The translations under genes were made by a program, and so were the position numbers. Shown piece by piece: positions 39,470 through 47,379 of a stretch of 64,000 nucleotides of DNA. The stretch covers positions 1 to 64,000 of the IMG/VR virus record IMGVR_UViG_3300007511_000007; one strand, 5' to 3'. Within the stretch, counting starts at the first letter, position 1. Each line of letters begins with the position of its first letter. The stretch is from a virus. The notes beneath the pieces were generated by a model. It had not been told where the DNA came from, ran no database searches, and saw only the letters and a program-made list of their open reading frames with translations.

Positions 39470-40345
39470 TTACCTTGTGACCGTCAGGCGAGTCAACCCA
39501 CGAGGATTGAATGCACCGAGACCGAGATTCTCGAAAATCGAGAATCCGATGGTACGTGCCTTGGGATCGTCCGCACTCAGAACGGTGAGTTCTGTACGAA
39601 CCGGGATTCTGCCGAAAAATTCCGGTTCGCAGCACACGTACACCGTGCCCACGGGAACCAGACGGCTGACGATGATCTGGGCACCCCAAAGGGTGGCCAT
39701 CAGACCGGTCTTCAGCAGAGTGGCCTGGGACTCGATGTCGAGAATGTCACGACCGAACTTCCTCAGGTCGGCGTAGTCCCGTGCATTCATGAACACACGA
39801 GCCACACGCAGGTCATGGCGTTCGATCAAGGCGAAGGCGTCCGCAAGAACGGCACCCGTGATCGGAGCGACGACCGGAATGTCAGGGTTGGTACCGGCAG
39901 CGATGCTGTCGAAGCCCTGAGTTGCAATTGCATCGAGAACCGCAAAGACACGTTCGTCTTCAGCAGCCTGAATCTGCGCCCGGCCCAGATCCTGCGCACG
40001 CTCGATGAGATCGAAGCGACGCTCTTTGATCTGAGTCAGCGGGATCTCGGGATTGCTGGCGATCTCAAAGAGCGGGAAAATCACACGCCGCGGCTTGGTG
40101 ACGGCAAGAATGTTCTCGCCTTCTTCACCCACCACGTAGGCGGTGACATCCGGGTCTTTGTCGTAGATCGGAAGCGCGCCATCGGGAAGCTGCTCAACCA
40201 GGAAGGTTTTGCGGCCAACCGAGGTGTAATCCCGGCGCAAACGCAGCGGCTGAGTCATGGACGCAGCCAGCTTCATACGACCCTGCGGAGTCTTGATGTA
40301 GTCGGAGATGATCTTCTGTTTCACAGCGTTGTTGACTTGACTCAT
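39470..40345 (-). CDS. Major capsid protein (HK97-fold type)
   Basis: 291 residues from ATG at 40345 (GGGGGGAT upstream). It follows the scaffold-like and decoration-like genes and comes last in the head gene order, as expected for the capsid protein. LFEIASNPEIPLTQIKERRF, the central domain around IERHDLRVARVFMNARDYAD and the end ENLGLGAFNPRGLTRLTV are consistent with HK97-fold capsid proteins. This is inferred from context plus pattern, not a search. Ends in TAA. Confidence 0.78.
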   Translation of the reverse strand: MSQVNNAVKQKIISDYIKTPQGRMKLAASMTQPLRLRRDYTSVGRKTFLVEQLPDGALPIYDKDPDVTAYVVGEEGENILAVTKPRRVIFPLFEIASNPEIPLTQIKERRFDLIERAQDLGRAQIQAAEDERVFAVLDAIATQGFDSIAAGTNPDIPVVAPITGAVLADAFALIERHDLRVARVFMNARDYADLRKFGRDILDIESQATLLKTGLMATLWGAQIIVSRLVPVGTVYVCCEPEFFGRIPVRTELTVLSADDPKARTIGFSIFENLGLGAFNPRGLTRLTVTR

Positions 40346-40355
40346 GGCATCCCCC

Positions 40356-41021
40356 CTATATCCGCTGATCGTACACAAGTTCACCCTGTGTAGCATCAGC
40401 AGGCATCTTCAAGACGCCAATGATTGTCGTCCCACCAGCAGCGTTGGCACCCCAACTGTCAGTACACGTATGCGACCGCTCCTGACTGTTGTTGATTGCC
40501 GTGACGTTGGTGAGATAACCGTTCAACGAGGCGACGAGAGCATCCCCCACGGTGTAAACCAGCGCGACACCCGGACCACCAGTGAGGATGTTCTGGGTTT
40601 CGTACAGGGCGTTTCCGTAAGTTCCCTGAGCGGAAACATACGGACCCTTGCCGCTGGCCGTACCGGGAGTATTCTCAAACGTGTTTCCGTTGGCCGTATT
40701 GATGAAAACCCCGAGTGCCCGATGGGTCGGGACTGCTGCGCCAGCAACAGTCGCATTGGGAGCCGCAAGAGGGCCTCCAATGAAATTGCTGCCGCCACCT
40801 GCGTCGGGGCGAGAGAAGGCAACCGAGCCACTCAGCACACCAAGCAACGCAGTGTTGACTTGGGTGGAGACGGTCGCTGCCGTAGTAACGTGAGGGGGAT
40901 TGACCTGAGTGAATGAGTCGTCCGTGAGAACTCCAACGGTGTTACGCACACCGACATGGAGAATTCGCAAGGCCGAGGAACTCTCAGTCCAACCACCGCT
41001 CGCCTGTCCAAGCAAAGGCAT
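40356..41021 (-). CDS. Probable capsid decoration protein
   Basis: 221 residues, Gly/Ala/Thr/Asn rich and beta-patterned, ending GTTIIGVLKMPADATQGELV. It directly precedes the major capsid gene in transcription order, the usual place of head-decoration or head-fibre genes. AAGGAGG precedes the start. Confidence 0.6.
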   Translation of the reverse strand: MPLLGQASGGWTESSSALRILHVGVRNTVGVLTDDSFTQVNPPHVTTAATVSTQVNTALLGVLSGSVAFSRPDAGGGSNFIGGPLAAPNATVAGAAVPTHRALGVFINTANGNTFENTPGTASGKGPYVSAQGTYGNALYETQNILTGGPGVALVYTVGDALVASLNGYLTNVTAINNSQERSHTCTDSWGANAAGGTTIIGVLKMPADATQGELVYDQRI

Positions 41022-41041
41022 GAGTAACCTCCTTACCTTTA

Positions 41042-41059
41042 CTCCCTGTTTTCAGGGAG
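41042..41059 (-). other. Hairpin in the leader of the decoration gene
   Basis: CTCCCTG / CAGGGAG with a four-base loop, perfect seven-base stem, about 20 bases upstream of the start codon and next to its ribosome site. It may stabilise the abundant mRNA expected for this gene. Confidence 0.4.
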
Positions 41060-41159
41060 GTGATTGAAAACATGACCCTTTGAAGTGCCTTTACCTCGTA
41101 GGGTCGAACCAAAAGACAAATTTTCAAGCTCTTACATCAGCACTAATAAGGCGAGCGTA

Positions 41160-41187
41160 AAGGCAAAGTATCGAAAAACTTTGCCTT
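41160..41187 (-). terminator. Perfect ten-base hairpin between scaffold and decoration genes
   Basis: AAGGCAAAGT (41160-41169) pairs perfectly with ACTTTGCCTT (41178-41187), eight-base loop. It lies 26 bases after the scaffold stop. There is no real T run on the minus strand, so it could be a terminator, an RNA-processing site or an mRNA stabiliser. Confidence 0.45.
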
Positions 41188-41212
41188 CATGCTCAAACCT
41201 TACCGCTCAAAA

Positions 41213-42643
41213 CTAGAAGTGATCCGAAACGTCCGGGGCTTCGTCCCACAGATTCTGAAGCTGTTCAACGTCATCACTGGCGGTCTTGGGGACACTGCCC
41301 AAAGACTTGACGCCATCGCTGGCTTTCTTCGGCTGGGGCTGCTCTGCCGCTTCCTTCCCTTCTTCTTCCTCGTCATCCGAGGCTGTCATGCCGTACAGGG
41401 CTGCAAGCTCTGCATCTTCTTCCACATCCACGTCCAGACCCATCGGATCGTCGGCCGGGGAAATGTCAACGTCGAGTTCAACATCCTGCTGGGCCATCGT
41501 CTCGATGAGTGCCTCACCTTCAGCATCATCCATAGCCTCTTTCTTCTCGCCCTCTTCTTCCTTCTCTTCCTCGTCGGCTGCCTTCTTGCCGCCTTCCTTG
41601 TCGTCCCCGTCATCATCGTCGGAGTCGTCATCGGAATCGTCGGAATCATCTTCCTCGTCATCGTCGGCTTTCTTGGCTTCCTTCTTCTCGCCTTCGTCCT
41701 CTTTCTCTTCTTCCTTTTCCTCGGCCTTCTTGGAAGCGTCTACTTCTTCCTCGACCTCATCATCGTCGGCCTTCTTTGCTTCTGCCTTCTTCAATGCGAA
41801 CTTGGAGAAAGAGTCACCAAGACCGGCAGCAGCTTCTTCTACGGTGATGATACCGTCACCGTCTGAGTCGATGGCAGCAAAGACAGCCGGGCTTCCGCCC
41901 CACTCTTCCGCCGTGATGAAGCCATCACCGTCCAGATCGTACTCGTCAAAGACGTTGTGGCCCAGACTCACATCAAGGAGAGCTTCCTTCTTGTCCTCGG
42001 CTTCCTTGTCGCAACCTTCGCATTCGTCATCATCAGCCTGCTTCGGGCTGTCAGAGACATCGAAACCAGTGTCGAAAGCATCGGGCTTGTTCTGGTCAGC
42101 AATCTTTGCTTCGAGGTCAGCAATCTTCGCTTCCATCTCGGCAAACTTGCAGGCCATCGGGTCTTCCACTTCTACTTCGGCTTCTTCGTCGAGCATCTGT
42201 GAAAGCATTGCTTCTTCGTCCATCTCCACGTCGAGTTCGTCAGCAAGAAACCCACCGGCTTCCAGACGTTCCAGAGCGGACTTGATCCGGGCTTCGCCAA
42301 GATCCATGAATTCCAAAGCCTGATCTTCGATAATCGAGGCTTCGACCTTCAAACCCTTGAACATTGCCTGCGCCATACGCACGCACTTGGCCGCACGCTG
42401 CTCAACGGCAACTCGCATGGACGCTTCCTTGGCTGCGGGATGCTCGGTGCCTTCGTCGGGGTAAGCAGGGTGCTCTCCCTTGGGGTAAGGCGGTTCTCTC
42501 GGATCTTCTGCCCATGCAGAAGGATCGCCCTTCTCGTATTCTTCCCGAGAGGGATCACCTTTGTCGCCGGGATGTTCCGTACCTTCCCACGGAACTGCGG
42601 GACGCTCTGCAGCTTGACGGTCTGTCAATCTTTCTCTCTTCAT
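41213..42643 (-). CDS. Acidic scaffold-like protein with two EF-hand loops
   Basis: 476 residues, extremely rich in Asp, Glu and Lys with long acidic runs and a coiled-coil segment (FAEMEAKIADLEAKIADQNK). Two consecutive EF-hand loops are visible: DLDGDGFITAEE (236-247) and DSDGDGIITVEE (259-270), both with the full Asp/Asn, Gly and terminal Glu pattern needed to bind calcium. Its place between protease and capsid genes and its composition fit a scaffold that is cleaved and removed during head maturation. Confidence 0.72.
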   Translation of the reverse strand: MKRERLTDRQAAERPAVPWEGTEHPGDKGDPSREEYEKGDPSAWAEDPREPPYPKGEHPAYPDEGTEHPAAKEASMRVAVEQRAAKCVRMAQAMFKGLKVEASIIEDQALEFMDLGEARIKSALERLEAGGFLADELDVEMDEEAMLSQMLDEEAEVEVEDPMACKFAEMEAKIADLEAKIADQNKPDAFDTGFDVSDSPKQADDDECEGCDKEAEDKKEALLDVSLGHNVFDEYDLDGDGFITAEEWGGSPAVFAAIDSDGDGIITVEEAAAGLGDSFSKFALKKAEAKKADDDEVEEEVDASKKAEEKEEEKEDEGEKKEAKKADDDEEDDSDDSDDDSDDDDGDDKEGGKKAADEEEKEEEGEKKEAMDDAEGEALIETMAQQDVELDVDISPADDPMGLDVDVEEDAELAALYGMTASDDEEEEGKEAAEQPQPKKASDGVKSLGSVPKTASDDVEQLQNLWDEAPDVSDHF

Positions 42644-42677
42644 CGCACATCCTCCTGTTTTCTGGCGTATGCCATGT

Positions 42678-45362
42678 TCAATGATCTCCCTTTTCGGAGA
42701 TAAATTTGCCGAGCCGGATCAGAGTTTGTTGCTCTGAAGACTTGGGCATACGCCCGAAAGCAGCCCGACAAGAACCTAAAAAATGCCTCAACAAAGCGTG
42801 TTTGTCCTGCGTTCCAACCTTGAGGGTCGTGCGATACAGATCCACTGGAACCTGAATCCCCACAGAAGCGTTATACTTTGCCAATTTCTCTATGAACTCT
42901 ATGTCCGAGGACGCCGTGCGGACTAGCGCGAACACTGCCGCCCTATATGCCACATCCCTCCGATCCTGTGCCGCCTGCTTAACCACATTGTCGTTAGGTT
43001 CCGCAGTTGAATCTTCAGGACTCAGATCGGCAACTTCATCCTCACGTAATTGCTCCCGCACCCTTTTCTTGACCTTGTCCAGAACCATCTTCTGGATATC
43101 GTTTTCCAGATCACCGAAAGGATCTCCACCCCCACCACCGTCATCAGCATCGCCGCCCTCATCTTCATCGGGATCACCCCAATCTCCCTTCTTGAGGGTT
43201 TGAAGAACGTTGGCGGCTTTCTGATATTTGTCTTCTTGCCACTGGGCAGGAGGTGATGACAAGACTAGTTCAGCCTGTTTGAGAACTTCGGGGGAAACGT
43301 CCTTTGCTTCAAGGACATTGCGAAGTACGGCTCCGGTGAATGCCGGAACTTCAACCCACGACGCCTCAATGAACTGAACCCCACCATCTTCTTCACTCTC
43401 ATGACCACAAAGCTCTGCGACCCGATGTTTTTGATTCTTGTCATCGTAGAAAGTGCTGCCTTTCATGAAACGAATGTGCTTACACACTTCCGTTTCATCT
43501 GCGGCAACATGGCCGCAGGTCGTACAGATTGTGAAGTTCGTGAAACAGTTATGAACGACGGCACCCTCGACAACATAAGAATGGTCATCTTCGATCCCAA
43601 GGTCATACACCCAACCCTCATAGACACTCGCCTCAGAGGATTTGACCTTGTAAAGGATATAGTCGTCCACAACATTGAGAGTCCCATCAAAGTGTGAACT
43701 TTCGGGGGTCTTGCTTGTGAATTCCCTTAGCTTGGGGGCTTCGGTATTCCCCACTTTGATGAAAAAGGCGGGAAGTTTGCCTGTCTTTTCATCTCGTATC
43801 CCAATCCCATCTACCACCACTCCTGACGGCTGGCGGGGGCTTCCTTTAATTGAGCACTCTAATCGAGAATAAACCCCACAACGACTCAGCACCGTCTGGA
43901 GTTGTGTTGCCAAGGAATAAGACACCGTAGCGGCAGAAATACTGCCCCCACCGTCCTTCACTAAGCAACCATCTCCATTGATCCATGCGCCTACAAGGTG
44001 TCCAAGGATATGTGTCGGCCACGACATGACTTCAGCAGAAATCTTTTTGCCGTGACTGTATTCCCCCGCATGGCGGTAAAACCATGCCACCATTTCTTGC
44101 CCTGAACAGTGGACCGTGCAAGTATTCCTGTCTTCTCTGTCCTGCAACCATGGTGAATTCGCATCCGGGAACTCTCGCTGGAGCAATTCAACGGTCTCTG
44201 CCGCAAACGTATCCTTTTCTTTTAGTCCGAAATGGAACTGAACCTCAACCGGCTTACCTTCTCGTTTGATGTAACAGCCCTCTGCAAGGAAATATCCAAG
44301 CAACCGAGCTTTGCCAATCGACGCACCTTCGGCATTCTCAACGTCGCGGGATCTTGGAAAACAAAGGTAATCCCCAATCTCAATTTCATCAGCCCTGACC
44401 CATTCAGGCTTCCACGATTTGAGCCGCTCCAGATCCTGTTTTGCTTCCTCAGAGTTCTTCGTGGGGTCATTCGGATTGAAAATTCGCATCTGATGCCCAC
44501 GTTTGAATCGTTGCCCCATCCTCCGTGCTGGATCAACGTGGTGTCTCGGATCGATACTCTCCCCACAACCACACCCGCAGATGGAAGCTGGACGGAACAC
44601 TAAGAACTCGTGGTTTACTGTGGCCGTGATTGCAGACGGGAGTCCCACGGCTTCGACGCTTTGAACCTTCCATGCGCTCCGCATCTGATGCTTGTTATCG
44701 ACCCGTTTGGCTTTCCCCGTGTGAGTAATTACCATATCTCCAATCTGGATATCCTCGATAGGAACTCGGGTACCGTTGTCTAACGAAACCTGAGTCCCAG
44801 GGAGAAAACACCCCATCGATAAGGTCGCAACCTTACCAGAGATGATATCCTTGATGAGTTCTTTGTGCTGCCGATCCGTGGCGACCAGAATATCGATGTA
44901 CAACGATGGCCCAATGTCCCTGGCCACAGCATCAATGATCCGACCTTTGCTCAACTCCTCAAGCTGGATGTGTTCGAGGAAGTTATGTCCCCCGACGAAG
45001 CTCTTGTAGGCTTTGAGGAGAACGCCTCGTGTCCACGCATCGTGGTTGTTGTTAACGAACTTGTCACATTCTGTCTTGATCCGGAAATCCGAAAACTTCC
45101 TCATGATCCGCTGACCATCTTCGGTCACAGAACCAAGTTTGGCGTTCGGAACACTTTCCACATCTACAGAAGCAACAATGGTTGCATGAGATAGCAAATA
45201 CTTCGAGGGGTCAAACGGCTGTCCCAGAATCTCCGACGCTTGTTCAATCAGATTTTTGGAGAGGGTCGTTTTGGGTTTTGACGCCTTCCGGACCTTACTC
45301 CAAGACCGTCCTGTGATCTGCGGTTGGGTTACCGACGCGGCTGCGTATTTAATGAAAGGCAT
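42678..45362 (-). CDS. Prohead maturation protease-like protein interrupted by an intein
   Basis: 894 residues; 473 after splicing. The N-extein has VGGHNFLEHIQ, a candidate catalytic His, and ILVATDRQHKELIKDIISGK followed by VATLSMG|C, the Ser-x-Gly site of phage prohead proteases. The C-extein continues FTNFTICTTCGHVA with a zinc knuckle and a second Cys/His pair (EVCKHIRFM), a pattern I associate with SPO1-like proteases. The remainder is acidic and helical, perhaps scaffold-like. The intein lies directly after the presumed active site. Confidence 0.75.
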   Translation of the reverse strand: MPFIKYAAASVTQPQITGRSWSKVRKASKPKTTLSKNLIEQASEILGQPFDPSKYLLSHATIVASVDVESVPNAKLGSVTEDGQRIMRKFSDFRIKTECDKFVNNNHDAWTRGVLLKAYKSFVGGHNFLEHIQLEELSKGRIIDAVARDIGPSLYIDILVATDRQHKELIKDIISGKVATLSMGCFLPGTQVSLDNGTRVPIEDIQIGDMVITHTGKAKRVDNKHQMRSAWKVQSVEAVGLPSAITATVNHEFLVFRPASICGCGCGESIDPRHHVDPARRMGQRFKRGHQMRIFNPNDPTKNSEEAKQDLERLKSWKPEWVRADEIEIGDYLCFPRSRDVENAEGASIGKARLLGYFLAEGCYIKREGKPVEVQFHFGLKEKDTFAAETVELLQREFPDANSPWLQDREDRNTCTVHCSGQEMVAWFYRHAGEYSHGKKISAEVMSWPTHILGHLVGAWINGDGCLVKDGGGSISAATVSYSLATQLQTVLSRCGVYSRLECSIKGSPRQPSGVVVDGIGIRDEKTGKLPAFFIKVGNTEAPKLREFTSKTPESSHFDGTLNVVDDYILYKVKSSEASVYEGWVYDLGIEDDHSYVVEGAVVHNCFTNFTICTTCGHVAADETEVCKHIRFMKGSTFYDDKNQKHRVAELCGHESEEDGGVQFIEASWVEVPAFTGAVLRNVLEAKDVSPEVLKQAELVLSSPPAQWQEDKYQKAANVLQTLKKGDWGDPDEDEGGDADDGGGGGDPFGDLENDIQKMVLDKVKKRVREQLREDEVADLSPEDSTAEPNDNVVKQAAQDRRDVAYRAAVFALVRTASSDIEFIEKLAKYNASVGIQVPVDLYRTTLKVGTQDKHALLRHFLGSCRAAFGRMPKSSEQQTLIRLGKFISEKGDH
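43548..44810 (-). other. Intein in the prohead protease (421 aa, LAGLIDADG)
   Basis: Residues 185-605. Block A CFLPGTQVSLDNGTRVPIED (Cys1), block B ITATVNHEFLVF, a Cys/His-rich insert (CGCGCGESIDPRHH), LAGLIDADG helices LLGYFLAEGCY and HLVGAWINGDG, block F WVYDLGIEDDHSYVVEG and the end VVHN, then Cys+1. All splicing residues are present, so it should splice, and the endonuclease looks intact. Confidence 0.9.
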
Positions 45363-45937
45363 TAGACCTTCACCTCGACTTCTTTCCCATCAGTCTTGAT
45401 CGAAATCTCGACTTCCTGCTGGGGTTGTCTGGCGATGTCATCCTCCCGAATCAAAAACATGCAACCGGTGCAGCCCATGAGCCGAACCCGCTTCCCTTCT
45501 TGCATCTTGTAAATGGCTTTGCGCAGAGTGTTCTCACGACACCGGGGACAAATGAACTTACCACTGTCCTGTTCCTGTTTCGTGGCCCGATACTTTCGAT
45601 CTTTTGCTCCCCAATACAAAGCCTTCTTGACAAAGGCACTCGCTACACGGGAAGCATTGGGGCCACCCGAAACTTCGTCTACCGGCAATCCCCCGGGCAC
45701 ACTGTCATGTGTGGGAGGATCAACCCAACAACTGTCATTGAGTTTTCGCAACTCTTCGACCGGGTATCTTTTATTGCCGTATGAGAACTGCACTTCTGCC
45801 ATTCCAATTGCAGGGAAAAGAGCAACGATCCGGCCCGCCTGTTCTACAGGCGCAAGCTCAGGGACAACCTGATTACCCACCTCAAAGTGGGTCGCAATCT
45901 GCTGATAATTCGGGTTCAGGTGCCCTTGCCGTTTCAT
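45362..45937 (-). CDS. Zinc-ribbon protein of the head module
   Basis: 191 residues. An N-terminal barrel-like domain (GRIVALFPAIGMAEVQFSYG) is followed by ASRVASAFVKKALYW, the shared VAxRF-type peptide, and then a four-Cys zinc ribbon (FICPRCRENTL and GCTGCMFLI). Its stop shares a base with the protease start. Role in head assembly unknown. Confidence 0.6.
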   Translation of the reverse strand: MKRQGHLNPNYQQIATHFEVGNQVVPELAPVEQAGRIVALFPAIGMAEVQFSYGNKRYPVEELRKLNDSCWVDPPTHDSVPGGLPVDEVSGGPNASRVASAFVKKALYWGAKDRKYRATKQEQDSGKFICPRCRENTLRKAIYKMQEGKRVRLMGCTGCMFLIREDDIARQPQQEVEISIKTDGKEVEVKV

Positions 45938-45945
45938 TTGCCCCT

Positions 45946-47235
45946 CTATTCTGCGGACAGGTCAAAGGAATGGTTCGCCTCCTTCGACTCACCGTCCTCT
46001 TTCTCGTCCTCGCTGGCCAGCTTCGCCACACTCTTGAACGCGCCGTTGATGTCGCCTTCGGCATCCTTGAGCAACTTCATGATGTTGCCCGTTCCGCTCT
46101 TGACCAGACGGGTTCTCTCTGCAAAGCCCTTGAACCACTTCTTGATGTCTCCAGCGAAGTTGAAGATCTTCTTGGATACATTGTCCGCCGCACCGCCCAA
46201 CCAATCTCTGACCGAAACGATCCAGTCAGCAATTCCGGCGGTCTTGACTTCTTCCTTCGTCAACGAAGCACTCTTGGCAACAATCTTAAGGCCCCGCACC
46301 GCGGCTGCAGCGTGGATCAGGTCTTCTTTGGTTTGTTCAAAGATTTCCTCGACGATGCCGCCCGCTTCCGACCCCAACCGCTCAGAAATCTTCTGGAAGA
46401 ACTCACCAGCCTTCTGACCCGGTTTCACTTCGTCTTCCTCAGCCACCATCTGTTCAATACCGGGCACCTTCTCTTGCAAGAAAGCCGTGAAGTTCAACAT
46501 AGCCTTTTCGGTTTCCACCAGATACTTGCCCTTGGCTCGCATCTCTTTGGCAGCTTTCTTCAGTTCATTCAAGCCGTCCTTCTCTTCTTTGGACAAAGCC
46601 TTGAATTTGCTGATGGCCGCTTCAAACTGCTTGGTGAGAATTTCGAGTTCCTGGCGAACCTCAACGACGTGGTTCACTTTTGCCCGAACCTGAGCAGGAC
46701 TCAAACCCGGTAGTGCTTTGATGACCTGCGGACCCGCTGCCAATTTGACATCCTGCACGAGAGTCCGCACTTGCTCAAAAGGGGAGACTTCCTCCGCTAC
46801 CTTTTCGTCTTCAGCCTGCTTCTCGTCTTCGGCTTGCTTTCCCGGCTGCGGTGCTTGCTGATCTTCAACCGTCTTGTCGTTGCCAAGGTCACCGTCTTCG
46901 ACTCTTTCCCGAAGCTCACGGTTTTCCTGCTGTGAGAATTCCCCCTTCATGTAACCTTCGTCGGCATCGCCTTCCTGCGGCCCAGCTTTTTCTTTCCCAA
47001 TATCCTCGGGATCAAAACCAGGCTCTTTCACGGGGTCGTCGCCGGTGAGGGCTTCTTTGCCGATGCCTGCCCGCTTTTCGACGAAATCGGAAAGCATGTC
47101 GCAGCGCAGCGCAAACTCTTTGGCAACTTTCTCTGGAACTCCCAATGCCTCAAAGTCATGCTCAAACAATGACGCCATGTTGTCGAGAGCGGCAGTGACT
47201 TCCAAGGCTCCCTTTTTGGTCATCTTTTGTTCCAT
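45946..47235 (-). CDS. Coiled-coil virion or scaffold-type protein
   Basis: 429 residues from ATG at 47235, preceded by GGAGGAAG. Long charged helices (QELEILTKQFEAAISKFKAL), an acidic disordered stretch with a repeated KQAEDEKQAEDEK and a basic C-terminal part (WFKGFAERTRLVKSG). No enzymatic motif. Composition and position between the portal-side genes and the protease suggest an internal head or scaffold protein. Confidence 0.55.
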   Translation of the reverse strand: MEQKMTKKGALEVTAALDNMASLFEHDFEALGVPEKVAKEFALRCDMLSDFVEKRAGIGKEALTGDDPVKEPGFDPEDIGKEKAGPQEGDADEGYMKGEFSQQENRELRERVEDGDLGNDKTVEDQQAPQPGKQAEDEKQAEDEKVAEEVSPFEQVRTLVQDVKLAAGPQVIKALPGLSPAQVRAKVNHVVEVRQELEILTKQFEAAISKFKALSKEEKDGLNELKKAAKEMRAKGKYLVETEKAMLNFTAFLQEKVPGIEQMVAEEDEVKPGQKAGEFFQKISERLGSEAGGIVEEIFEQTKEDLIHAAAAVRGLKIVAKSASLTKEEVKTAGIADWIVSVRDWLGGAADNVSKKIFNFAGDIKKWFKGFAERTRLVKSGTGNIMKLLKDAEGDINGAFKSVAKLASEDEKEDGESKEANHSFDLSAE

Positions 47236-47379
47236 CTTCTCTTCCTCCGTAAGTTTCAAAATCAGCCCCCGACCTACGGGGGAAATTCTCTTTTGCAACG
47301 CAAAGAACGGCATCGACTGTTTGACAGTCTTCCGCTTATAAGATTAGTGATATAGAAAAAACATTGAGATTCGAGGAAC

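Noticed and set aside
41286-42323. 345-residue plus-strand Ser/Ala-rich ORF
   Set aside because: Antisense of the acidic EF-hand gene; the serine runs simply mirror Asp/Glu codons.
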